Origin: Saccharothrix sp.
GTDB lineage: Bacteria; Actinomycetota; Actinomycetes; Mycobacteriales; Pseudonocardiaceae
Assembly: GCF_031180885.1 (NCBI RefSeq)
Contig: NZ_JAPSLK010000010.1
Location: 79,783 to 143,782, forward strand
Direction: 5' to 3'
DNA: 64,000 nucleotides
In this document: in pieces, positions 17,172 through 25,120 of the stretch
How positions within the stretch are numbered: position 1 is the stretch's first letter
Layout: the number at the start of each line of letters is the position of its first letter
Notes under the pieces: model-generated
Told to the model about the DNA's origin: nothing
Databases searched by the model: none
What the model saw: only the letters and a program-made list of their open reading frames with translations
Made by a program: the position numbers and the translations under genes

Positions 17172-18715
17172 TGGACTTCGACTACGTCGTGGTCGGCGCG
17201 GGCTCGGCGGGTTGCGTGGTGGCGGCCCGCCTGTCCGAGGACCCCGGCACCACCGTCGCCCTCGTCGAGGCGGGCGGACCCGACGACGACCCGAACGTGC
17301 GGGTCCCGTTGGCCACGCCGGAGCTGTTCGGCACCGACCTGGACTGGAACCTCGCCACCACGCCGCAGCCGGGGCTGGCCGGGAGGTCCGTCACGTGGCC
17401 GCGCGGACGCGGCCTCGGCGGCTCGTCCACGATCAACTTCCAGATGTGGGTGCCCGGCCACGCCGACGACCTCGACACGTGGGCCGCCGGCCCGCTGTGG
17501 GGGAAGGAGGCGTTCGGGCCGTACTTCCGGCGCGTCGAGCGCTGGGCGGGAGAGCCGGACGCGGGCCGCACGCACGGCGTGGACGGACCGCTGTGGATCT
17601 CACCGCCGCGCGACCCCGACCCCAGCTCGGCGGCGTTCGTGGAAGCCTGCGCCGAAGCGGGCCTGGGGCCCATCGACGGCGGCCTGGGCGGCTCGCCCGA
17701 CTCGGGCGCCGCCCTCACCCCGCTCACCCAGCGCGAGGGGCGACGGTGGAGCACCGCCGACGCCTACCTGCGCCCGGCGGCCGACCGGCCCAACCTGACC
17801 GTGCTCACCAACGCGCAGGTGCACGGGGTCGTGCTGCGGGACGGCCGGGCGACCGGCGTCCGACTGGCCGACGGCGTCCTCACCGCACGCCGCGAGGTCG
17901 TGGTCAGCGCGGGCGCGATCGGGTCGCCGCACCTGCTCATGCTGTCCGGGATCGGCGACCCCGACCGGCTCGCCGCGGCCGGCGTCGAGCCCGAGGTCGC
18001 GCTGCCGGGCGTCGGCCAGGGCCTGCACGACCACCTCGTGGTCGACTTCGTGCTGCGGGCCAAGGGCGGCACCCGGTTCACCGACCTCGGACCGGACGCC
18101 CGGCGGCAGTACGACACCGACCGCACCGGCCCGTTCAGCTCCAACCTGGCCGAGGCGGTCGCGTTCTTGCGCGCCGACGGCGGGGACGGCCCGCCCGACC
18201 TGGAGCTGATCTGGGTGCCGGCGGCGTTCGACGCCGACGGCGCGCCGCTGGCCGGTCGCACCCTCGGCGTGGTGCTGCTGCAACCGCGCAGCCGCGGCCG
18301 GATCGACCTGGTCGACGCGAACCCCGCCACGCCGCCGCGGATCGACCCCGGCTACCTCACCGACCCGCGCGACCTGACCGCGTTCCTCGAAGGCGTGCGG
18401 TTCGCCCGCAAGGTCGCCGACGCGCGGGTGCTCGAGCCGCTGCTCGACGGCCCGCTCACGCCGTGGCCCGGCGACGACGAAGCGCTCGGCGCGTTCGTCC
18501 GCGAGCACGCCGAGACCGTGTTCCACCCCGTCGGCACCTGCCGCATGGGCACGGCGGAGGACTCCGTCGTCGACCCGCGGCTGAGGGTTCGGGGCGTGGC
18601 CGGGCTCCGGGTGGTCGACGCGTCGGTGATCCCGCACGTGCCCCGCGGTCACACCCACGCCCACGCCGTCGCCGTCGGCGAACGCGGCGCCGAACTGATC
18701 AAGGAGGAGCAATGA
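17171..18715 (+). CDS. GMC-family FAD oxidoreductase
   Basis: The 514-residue protein is a glucose-methanol-choline oxidoreductase. The ADP-binding motif GAGSAGC is at residues 9–15, followed by VALVEAGG. The GMC signature PRGRGLGGSSTINFQMW comes next. The C-terminal segment contains HPVGTCRMG and the region around the active-site histidine, RGHTHAHAVAVGE. Family members oxidise alcohols to carbonyls. Within this operon a candidate substrate is the C3 hydroxyl of the ring or a hydroxyl installed by the P450. No signal peptide is seen. The ATG overlaps the P450 stop by one base (TGATG). Confidence 0.88.
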   Translation: MDFDYVVVGAGSAGCVVAARLSEDPGTTVALVEAGGPDDDPNVRVPLATPELFGTDLDWNLATTPQPGLAGRSVTWPRGRGLGGSSTINFQMWVPGHADDLDTWAAGPLWGKEAFGPYFRRVERWAGEPDAGRTHGVDGPLWISPPRDPDPSSAAFVEACAEAGLGPIDGGLGGSPDSGAALTPLTQREGRRWSTADAYLRPAADRPNLTVLTNAQVHGVVLRDGRATGVRLADGVLTARREVVVSAGAIGSPHLLMLSGIGDPDRLAAAGVEPEVALPGVGQGLHDHLVVDFVLRAKGGTRFTDLGPDARRQYDTDRTGPFSSNLAEAVAFLRADGGDGPPDLELIWVPAAFDADGAPLAGRTLGVVLLQPRSRGRIDLVDANPATPPRIDPGYLTDPRDLTAFLEGVRFARKVADARVLEPLLDGPLTPWPGDDEALGAFVREHAETVFHPVGTCRMGTAEDSVVDPRLRVRGVAGLRVVDASVIPHVPRGHTHAHAVAVGERGAELIKEEQ

Positions 18716-19884
18716 CGACGAGCGAGTTCACCGCCGTGCTCGAGGCCGTGGGGGAGATCGTGCCCACGCTGCGCGAGAACGGCCGGGCCTCGGAGGACAA
18801 CCGCTGGATCGTGGACGAGAACGTCCACCTGCTGGAGAAGACCGGCGTGCTGCGCGCCGTGTCGCCCCGCCGCTACGGCGGCCTGGACCTGCCGCTCGCC
18901 GAGGCCGCCGAGATCATCAAGGAAGTCGCCTCGGGCTGCGGCTCCACCGGCTGGGTCGCCATGGTGTGGGTGTCCAACGCCTGGATCGCCACGCTCTACC
19001 CGGACAAGGCGCAGGACGAGATCTGGGCCGACGGCCCGTCCACGCGGATCTCCGGCGGCTTCACCCCGTCCGGCACGCTCACGCCCACCGAGGGCGGCTA
19101 CACCCTCAGCGGCACCTGGCGGTTCAACTCCGGCTGCCGCGGCGCGGACTGGAACATGGCCGCCGCGATCCTGCACCGCCCGGACGGCACCGAGGAAGAG
19201 GCGATCGCCATCGTGCCGATGAGCGAGTTCACCATCGCCGACGACTGGGACACCTTCGCCGCCGCCGGCACCGGCAGCGCCTCGTCCACGCTCGAGGACG
19301 TGTTCGTGCCCGAGCACCGCGTCGTGACGTTCGAGCAGGCCCTGATGGACAGCACCCCCGGTCGCGAGCACCTCGCGCCGGAGCGCCGCTACGGCCTGTT
19401 CCCGGTGGTCTTCACCGAGTGCGCGGCGGCCTGCGTCGGCATCGCGCGCGGCGCGATGGACCTGTTCCTGCAGCGCGTCCCGGGCCGTCCCATCACCTAC
19501 ACGTCGTGGACCGACCAGCGGCAGCACCCGCTGACCCAGGTCCAGGTCGCCACCGCGGCCAACAAGATCGCCGCGGCCGAGGGCCTGGCCCGGGGCTGGT
19601 GGCAGCTGCTCCAGGGCCGCGCCGACGAGGGCGGCACGTTGACCGCCGAGGAGCGGGCCGTGCTGCGCGGCGAGGCGGCGTTCGCCATCCAGCTGGCGAA
19701 GGAAGCCGTCGAGATCCTCTACGGCGCGAGCGGCGCGTCGGTGCTGCAGAAGTCCGTGCCGATGCAGCGGTTCTTCCGCGACATCGAGGGCTTCGCGCAG
19801 CACGCGCTGCTGTTGAACACCACCAACCTCGAAGTGCAGGGCCGCGTGCTGCTCGGGCTCGACCCCGACACCCCGTTCCTGTGA
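18712..19884 (+). CDS. Acyl-CoA dehydrogenase-fold flavin monooxygenase (HsaA/group D-like)
   Basis: This 390-residue protein has the acyl-CoA dehydrogenase fold. Features such as YGGLDLPLAEAAEII, ASGCGSTGWVAMVW and YTLSGTWRFNSGCRGADW resemble group D flavin monooxygenases (HsaA, HpaB relatives). It lacks the catalytic glutamate context of true acyl-CoA dehydrogenases as far as can be judged by eye. Enzymes of this type need a separate flavin reductase, and one (22962) is encoded in the same gene set. The start ATG overlaps the GMC stop (ATGA) and follows AAGGAGG. Hydroxylation or epoxidation of the polyketide is the most likely job. Confidence 0.8.
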   Translation: MTTSEFTAVLEAVGEIVPTLRENGRASEDNRWIVDENVHLLEKTGVLRAVSPRRYGGLDLPLAEAAEIIKEVASGCGSTGWVAMVWVSNAWIATLYPDKAQDEIWADGPSTRISGGFTPSGTLTPTEGGYTLSGTWRFNSGCRGADWNMAAAILHRPDGTEEEAIAIVPMSEFTIADDWDTFAAAGTGSASSTLEDVFVPEHRVVTFEQALMDSTPGREHLAPERRYGLFPVVFTECAAACVGIARGAMDLFLQRVPGRPITYTSWTDQRQHPLTQVQVATAANKIAAAEGLARGWWQLLQGRADEGGTLTAEERAVLRGEAAFAIQLAKEAVEILYGASGASVLQKSVPMQRFFRDIEGFAQHALLLNTTNLEVQGRVLLGLDPDTPFL

Positions 19885-19988
19885 CGCGCGCCTGACCGTG
19901 CCCGGCACGACCCACCGGACGCACCCCGACCGCGTCCACCGCCCCTTGCCAGTGCTCCGCCGCCGCGGACTGAGAAGAACGAGATGAG

Positions 19989-21425
19989 ATGACCGAGCCG
20001 AACCCTCCCCGACAGGGCGCTGTTGGCCGTCGCACACTGCTGAAGGCGCTGGGCGTCGGCGGCATCGCGGCGGCGGCCGGAGCCGCCGCCCGGACCGGCG
20101 CCGCCTCCGCCTCGACGTCGACCTCCCTCAACGACGTGATCGTGATCGGCGCCGGTTTCGCCGGCATCACCGCGGCCCGCGCCCTGCGCGCGCAGGGCGT
20201 GCGCGCCGTGGTGCTGGAGGCCCGTGACCGCATCGGCGGTCGCACGTGGACCACCACGTTCGCGGGCGAGCAGGTCGAGCTGGGCGGCCAGTGGCTGGCC
20301 GAGAGCCAGCCCCTGGCCGCCGCCGAGCTCCGCCGGTACAACATCCCCCTGATCAGCGACCCGGACTCCTTCCCCGACGTGGCGTACTACCCGGCCGCCG
20401 AAGGCCCGAGGGCGTTCGACTTCCTCTCCGCCAACGACCACCTCGGCACGCTGCTGGCCAAGCTGTTCGACGGCACGCGGGACTACTTCCCGCGCCCGTA
20501 CGAGCCGCTGTACGCCCGCGACCTCGTGACCGGGGTGGACAAGCTGTCCCTGGCCGCCCGGCTCGACCAGCTCGGTCTGTCCACACAGGACCGCCTGTGG
20601 CTGCAGGGCGTCACCGACTCCTACTCCGGCGGCGACAGCCGCACCCGCGGCCTGACCAGCATGGCGCAGTGGTGGGCGCTCGGCGGCCACACCCACGCCG
20701 GCTGGGACGCCCAGGTCGCGACCCGCCCGCAGGGCGGCATGATCGGCCTGCTGCAGCGGATCCTCGCCGACGCCGCACCGGACCTGCGCCTGAACACCCC
20801 GGTGACGACGATCTCGGACAACGGCCGCCAGGTCGACGTGACCACCCGGGACGGCCGGGTGCTGTCCGCCCGCGCGGTCATCGTGGCCGTCCCGGCGAAC
20901 GTGTGGCGCACGCTGCGGTTCACCGCCGGCCTGCCCGCCGTGCACACGGCCGCCTCCCGCTTCGGGCTCGGCGTGCCGAACGTGGTCAAGTTCTGGTTCC
21001 GCACCACGGGCGACAACGGCCGCGTCTACGCGACCGGCAGGCCCGGCGACCCGGTGTCGCTGCTGCTGCCGCAGCGGGTGCTCGCCAACGGCGACGTCCT
21101 GTCCGTCGGCTTCGCCGAGGACCCGGCGCTCGACATCACCGACCGGGCCGCGGTGGAGGCGGCGATCCGGCGCATCGCGCCGGGCACCAAACTGCTGGAG
21201 CACGCGTACGGGCCGTGGGGCCGCGACCGGTACTCCCTGGGCGCCTGGGGCATGCGCGGCCCGAACCAGCTCGTCCACCTGCCCACCATCCAGCAGCCGC
21301 ACGGGCGGCTGGCCTTCGCCACCGGCGACATCGCCTCCGGCTGGAACGGCGCGTACGTCGACGGCGCGATCGAGAGCGGCATGCGTGCCGCGCGGCAGGC
21401 TCTCGACCTCCTCCAGGCGGCGTGA
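19989..21425 (+). CDS. Flavin amine oxidase, Tat-exported
   Basis: The 478-residue protein is a flavin-containing monoamine oxidase relative. A twin-arginine signal is present (GRRTLLKALGVGG, residues 13–25), followed by an alanine-rich h-region. The FAD-binding motif VIVIGAGFAGITAARAL comes next, then VLEARDRIGGRTWT. The C-terminal FAD motif reads FATGDIASGWNGAYVDGAIESG. It should fold in the cytoplasm with FAD and act outside the membrane. Oxidation of a C–N bond of the exported piperidine or piperideine is a natural role in an alkaloid cluster. The gene is 104 bp after the previous stop and carries no visible terminator before it. Confidence 0.87.
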   Translation: MTEPNPPRQGAVGRRTLLKALGVGGIAAAAGAAARTGAASASTSTSLNDVIVIGAGFAGITAARALRAQGVRAVVLEARDRIGGRTWTTTFAGEQVELGGQWLAESQPLAAAELRRYNIPLISDPDSFPDVAYYPAAEGPRAFDFLSANDHLGTLLAKLFDGTRDYFPRPYEPLYARDLVTGVDKLSLAARLDQLGLSTQDRLWLQGVTDSYSGGDSRTRGLTSMAQWWALGGHTHAGWDAQVATRPQGGMIGLLQRILADAAPDLRLNTPVTTISDNGRQVDVTTRDGRVLSARAVIVAVPANVWRTLRFTAGLPAVHTAASRFGLGVPNVVKFWFRTTGDNGRVYATGRPGDPVSLLLPQRVLANGDVLSVGFAEDPALDITDRAAVEAAIRRIAPGTKLLEHAYGPWGRDRYSLGAWGMRGPNQLVHLPTIQQPHGRLAFATGDIASGWNGAYVDGAIESGMRAARQALDLLQAA

Positions 21426-21524
21426 GCGCGCCGAGAGCCGATGGAGAGGACCGCTCGCTACCGTCGGTGATGATCCCCACCGCGGTGCGGGTCGTGAGTT
21501 GAAGAACAGGAAAGAGGGAATCTC

Positions 21525-22274
21525 GTGAGCCGGTATGCCGGTAAGAAAGCAGTCATCTCCGGGGGCACGCACGGCATGGGCCTCGCCGTGGCGAAGGCGC
21601 TGCTGGCTGGTGGGGCCGAGGTCCTGATCACCGGGCGCGACGGCAAGAACCTGGAGGCGGCGCGTCAGGAACTGGGCGAGCGGGCGCACGTCGTCAGCTG
21701 CGACGTGAGCGACCTCGGCGACATCCGCGCGGTCGGCGAGGCCGTCGAGGAGAAGCTGGGTCGGATCGACCTGCTGCACGTCAACGCGGGCTACGCCAAG
21801 CTGGAGCCCCTGGAGGCGGTGACCGAGGAGACCTACGACCGGACGTTCGCGGTCAACACCAAGGGCGCGTTCTTCACCACGCAGGTCCTGGCACCGCTGG
21901 TGCGGGACGGCGGCGCGATCGTGTACACCACGTCCATCGCGAACGTCGGCGGCACCGCCGGGATGAGCGTCTACGCGGGCGCGAAGTCGGCCGTGCGGTC
22001 GTTCGCGCAGGTGTTCGCGGCCGAGCTGGTGGGCCGCGGCATCCGGGTCAACGCGGTGAGCCCCGGCTTCATCGACACCCCGAGCATGGGCGTCGACGCC
22101 TCGGCGCAGGAGCGCCAGGAGTTCTCCGAGCTGGGTGACCAGATCACCCCGATGAAGCGGCACGGCACGCCGGAGGAGATCGCGGCGGCGGTGCTGTACC
22201 TCGGCTTCGAGGCCACCTTCACCACCGGTCAGGAACTGGTGGCCGACGGCGGTCTGACGGTCGTGTCGGCGTAA
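21525..22274 (+). CDS. Short-chain dehydrogenase/reductase 1
   Basis: This classical SDR has 249 residues. The cofactor loop is [10 protein letters not shown], the structural motif NAG is in LHVNAGYAKLE, and the catalytic Ser is in YTTSIAN. YAGAKSAVRS contains the Tyr-x-x-x-Lys pair. The start is GTG behind AAAGAGGGA. It is clearly paralogous to the SDR at 63179, with the same GGTHGMGLA and AVNTKGAFF stretches. It lies in the tailoring gene set and probably reduces or oxidises a carbonyl/hydroxyl of the alkaloid. A strong hairpin follows. Confidence 0.88.
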   Translation: MSRYAGKKAVISGGTHGMGLAVAKALLAGGAEVLITGRDGKNLEAARQELGERAHVVSCDVSDLGDIRAVGEAVEEKLGRIDLLHVNAGYAKLEPLEAVTEETYDRTFAVNTKGAFFTTQVLAPLVRDGGAIVYTTSIANVGGTAGMSVYAGAKSAVRSFAQVFAAELVGRGIRVNAVSPGFIDTPSMGVDASAQERQEFSELGDQITPMKRHGTPEEIAAAVLYLGFEATFTTGQELVADGGLTVVSA

Positions 22275-22290
22275 CCCGCGCAGGGCAGTC

Positions 22291-22323
22291 AGGCCCGGTC
22301 GCCCTTCGCCGGCGGCCGGGCCT
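22291..22323 (+). terminator. Hairpin terminator after SDR 1
   Basis: A 13-bp stem (AGGCCCGGTCGCC paired with GGCGGCCGGGCCT, one G·T wobble) with a 7-base loop is followed by TT. It ends the operon that begins at 14368, so the NTF2-like gene downstream should have its own promoter. Confidence 0.6.
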
Positions 22324-22480
22324 TTCGCGCTTCCCGGCCCCGGCCCGCGCTCACGGACCGCTCACCGCTTTTCCCGGATCGGCCGATGAGCGGCCGGTTA
22401 TTCCGCGATGGGCAGGTCGCGGGAACGGGCCGATAACGTCGGTGCCGGGCATTTGCCGCACTGCAGGAAAGGAATCGCCC

Positions 22481-22897
22481 ATGACCGCGCAGATCGACTT
22501 GCAGAACTTGGACCTGACCGACGACCCCGATACCCAGAACGAGGTCTTCCTGGCCGCGTTCAACTCCGGCCAGGGCGCCATCTTCGACAGCCTCTACCGG
22601 GACGACTCCATTTCCAACCTGTCCGGCGGACCGCTGACCGGCAAGGCCCGCACGGAGGCCATCATCGCGCTGCTGGCCACCAAGCCGAAGCTGAAGTCCA
22701 AGGTCAAGGCCAACTACACGGCGGGCGACACGTCGTTGATCATCGTGGACTACGACCTGGAGATCACCAAGCCCGACGGCGGCAAGCAGCGCATCCTCGG
22801 CAAGTGCACGGACGTGCTGGTCCGCGGCGAGGACGGCAAGTGGGTGATGGCCGTCGACCGCCCGGTCGCCGACCGCGTCGAGGACATCCAGGGCTGA
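22481..22897 (+). CDS. NTF2/SnoaL-like protein 1
   Basis: The 138-residue protein has the size and pattern of a SnoaL-like/NTF2-fold domain: an N-terminal helix pair (NEVFLAAFNSGQGAIFDSLY), then alternating strands (SLIIVDYDLEI, WVMAVDRPVA). Such proteins act as isomerases, cyclases or hydrolases on polyketides. The ATG at 22481 follows AGGAAAGGAA; an upstream in-frame ATG lacks support. A related protein is encoded at 29413 next to the second aminotransferase. Catalysis of imine or ring closure is conceivable, but no catalytic residue can be named. It begins a second gene set with the flavin reductase and carboxylase. Confidence 0.72.
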   Translation: MTAQIDLQNLDLTDDPDTQNEVFLAAFNSGQGAIFDSLYRDDSISNLSGGPLTGKARTEAIIALLATKPKLKSKVKANYTAGDTSLIIVDYDLEITKPDGGKQRILGKCTDVLVRGEDGKWVMAVDRPVADRVEDIQG

Positions 22898-22961
22898 GCC
22901 GCACGCGCGGGCCGCGTTGCCCGGCGCGGCCCGCGCCCTGCTCGCGGGAAGGACGTGTGCG

Positions 22962-23486
22962 ATGGAACTGGCACCCGAGCTGACCGGGGTGTCCCCGACC
23001 GAGATGCGCTCCACCCTGGCCCGCTTCGCCACCGGCGTCGTCGTGCTGACCGTCGGTGGCGAGCACATGCACGGGATGACCGCGAACGCGTTCAGCTCCG
23101 TGTCGTTGGACCCTCCGCTGGTGCTGTGCTGCGTGGCGCACACCGCGGTCATGCACGGCGCGATCACCGCGTCCGGGCACTTCGCCGCCTCGGTGCTGCA
23201 CGGCGACCAGGAGGCCAGCGCCCGCTGGTTCGCCGCCCGCGACCGGCCGCTGGGCCCGGCCCAGTTCGAGCAGGTCGACTGGGCGCCCGGACCGGCCACC
23301 GGGGCGCCGGTGCTCGCCGGCTCGCTGGCCTGGCTGGAGTGCGAGCTGGCCGACGTCCACGAGGCGGGCGACCACTCCGTGTTCTTCGGCCGGGTGCTCG
23401 GCGCGGGCCGGGGCGACGGCCGGGCGGGGCTGGTGTTCCTCGACGGTGGCTTCTGGCAGGTCGACACGAGCGAAAGGCGACGATGA
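22962..23486 (+). CDS. Flavin reductase (HpaC/HsaB-like)
   Basis: The 174-residue protein is a flavin reductase of the FMN-binding split-barrel type. It shows RFATGVVVLT, GMTANAFSSVSLDPPLVLCC and an ending GGFWQV. It would reduce free FMN or FAD with NAD(P)H and supply it to the group D monooxygenase at 18712. The ATG follows GGGAAGGA. Its stop overlaps the start of the carboxylase gene (ATGA), so the two are translationally coupled. Confidence 0.88.
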   Translation: MELAPELTGVSPTEMRSTLARFATGVVVLTVGGEHMHGMTANAFSSVSLDPPLVLCCVAHTAVMHGAITASGHFAASVLHGDQEASARWFAARDRPLGPAQFEQVDWAPGPATGAPVLAGSLAWLECELADVHEAGDHSVFFGRVLGAGRGDGRAGLVFLDGGFWQVDTSERRR

Positions 23487-25063
23487 GCATCTCCGAGATC
23501 GACATCCGGCCCGCCGTGCGCCCGACGCAGCCGCCGCCGCAGCACACCATGCGGGCGTTGCGCGACCGGCGCGACGAGCTGGCCCGACGCATCGCGCTGG
23601 GCGACCGGGTGGCGGTGGAGCGCCAGCACCGGCTGGGCAAGCGGACCGCGCGGGAACGGCTGGAGCTGCTGCTGGACCCCGGTTCGTTCGTCGAGGTCGA
23701 CATGTACCGGCGGGGCACGACCGGCGCGCACACCGATGGCGTGGTCGCGGGCTCCGGCACGGTGGACGGGCGGCGGGTGTTCGTCTACGCGCAGGACTTC
23801 ACCATCTCCGGCGGGTCGCTGGGCGCGGGTCACGCCGAGAAGATCCACAAGGTCATGGACATGGCCGTGGCCACCGGGTCGCCGATCGTGGCGCTCAATG
23901 ACAGCGGCGGCGCGCGCATCCAGGAAGGCGTGATGGCGCTCAACGGCTACGGCGGCATCTTCCGCCGCCAGGTCGAGGCGTCCGGCATCATCCCGCAGAT
24001 CAGCGTCGTCCTGGGTCCGTGCGCGGGCGGGGCGGCGTACTCGCCGGCGTTGGCCGACTTCACGTTCATGGTGCGCGAGACCGCGCAGATGTACCTGACC
24101 GGGCCGGACGTGGTGAAGGCGGTCAGCGGCGAGCGGGTGACGCACAACCAGCTCGGCGGCGCGGACGTGCACGGCTCGATGTCGGGCGTGGCGTCGTTCG
24201 TGCACGACGACGAGGAGAGCTGCCTGGCCGACGTGCGGTACCTGTTGTCGTTGCTGCCGTCGAACAACCTGGAGCCGCCGCCGTCGTACGAGCCACCGGA
24301 GGACGACGACGTGCGGCCCGAGCTGGCCTCGCTCGTGCCGGTGGAGCCGAGCAGGCCCTACGACATCCGGGGCGTGATCGCCGAGGTCGTGGACGACGGC
24401 GAGTTCCTGGAGGTGCACGAGGGCTGGGCGGCCAACGTGGTGTGCGCGTTCGCCCGGGTCGGCGGCGGGGTCGTCGGCGTGGTCGGCAATCAGCCGCTGG
24501 TGCTGGCGGGCGTGCTGGACACGGCGGCGTCGCAGAAGGCGGCCCGGTTCGTGCGGTTCTGCGACGCGTTCAACATCCCGCTGGTGACGCTGGTGGACGT
24601 GCCGGGCTTCCTGCCGGGCACCGACCAGGAGTACGGCGGGGCCATCCGGCACGGGGCCAAGCTGCTGTACGCCTACTGCGAGGCCTCGGTGCCGCGGGTG
24701 CAGGTGATCCTGCGCAAGGCGTACGGCGGCGCGTACATCGTGATGGACTCGCGGTCGATCGGCTGCGACCTGTCGTTGGCGTGGCCGACCAACGAGATCG
24801 CGGTGATGGGCGCGGAGGCGGCGGTGAACGTCGTCCACCGCAAGGAGCTGGCCGCCGCCGCGGACCCGGACGAGCTGCGGCAGGTGCTGGTGGCGCGGTA
24901 CGTCGACGAGCTGGCGCACCCGTACTACGCCGCTGAGCGCGGTCTGGTGGACGACGTCATCGACCCGGCGCAGACGCGTGTGGCGGTGCGGCGAGGGCTG
25001 GAGATGCTGCGCGACAAGCGCCGCCGCGGCCCGGCGCGCAAGCACGGCAACGTGCCGCTGTAG
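23483..25063 (+). CDS. Acyl-CoA carboxylase carboxyltransferase beta subunit
   Basis: This 526-residue carboxyltransferase carries the crotonase-fold halves. Acyl-CoA-site motifs include NDSGGARIQEG and GPCAGGAAYSPALADF, and the C-terminal half has DVPGFLPGTDQEYGG and GGAYIVMDSRSIGCDL. Residue I419 falls at the position that distinguishes acetyl-preferring AccB (Ile) from propionyl-specific PccB (Asp) in Streptomyces coelicolor. Malonyl-CoA formation is therefore favoured, matching a PKS whose AT domains all look malonyl-specific. The biotinylated alpha subunit is not in the window and must come from primary metabolism. CpkP-type carboxylase genes play this part in the coelimycin cluster. Confidence 0.9.
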   Translation: MSISEIDIRPAVRPTQPPPQHTMRALRDRRDELARRIALGDRVAVERQHRLGKRTARERLELLLDPGSFVEVDMYRRGTTGAHTDGVVAGSGTVDGRRVFVYAQDFTISGGSLGAGHAEKIHKVMDMAVATGSPIVALNDSGGARIQEGVMALNGYGGIFRRQVEASGIIPQISVVLGPCAGGAAYSPALADFTFMVRETAQMYLTGPDVVKAVSGERVTHNQLGGADVHGSMSGVASFVHDDEESCLADVRYLLSLLPSNNLEPPPSYEPPEDDDVRPELASLVPVEPSRPYDIRGVIAEVVDDGEFLEVHEGWAANVVCAFARVGGGVVGVVGNQPLVLAGVLDTAASQKAARFVRFCDAFNIPLVTLVDVPGFLPGTDQEYGGAIRHGAKLLYAYCEASVPRVQVILRKAYGGAYIVMDSRSIGCDLSLAWPTNEIAVMGAEAAVNVVHRKELAAAADPDELRQVLVARYVDELAHPYYAAERGLVDDVIDPAQTRVAVRRGLEMLRDKRRRGPARKHGNVPL

Positions 25064-25070
25064 TCGGTTG

Positions 25071-25114
25071 GGCGGCTGGGGTCGTCGGGCGGCGCGCCGG
25101 CGACCCCAGCCGCC
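25071..25114. terminator. Bidirectional hairpin terminator
   Basis: A perfect 14-bp stem (GGCGGCTGGGGTCG with its complement) around a 16-base loop lies between the convergent carboxylase and LRV-repeat genes. Confidence 0.65.
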
Positions 25115-25120
25115 GACCGG

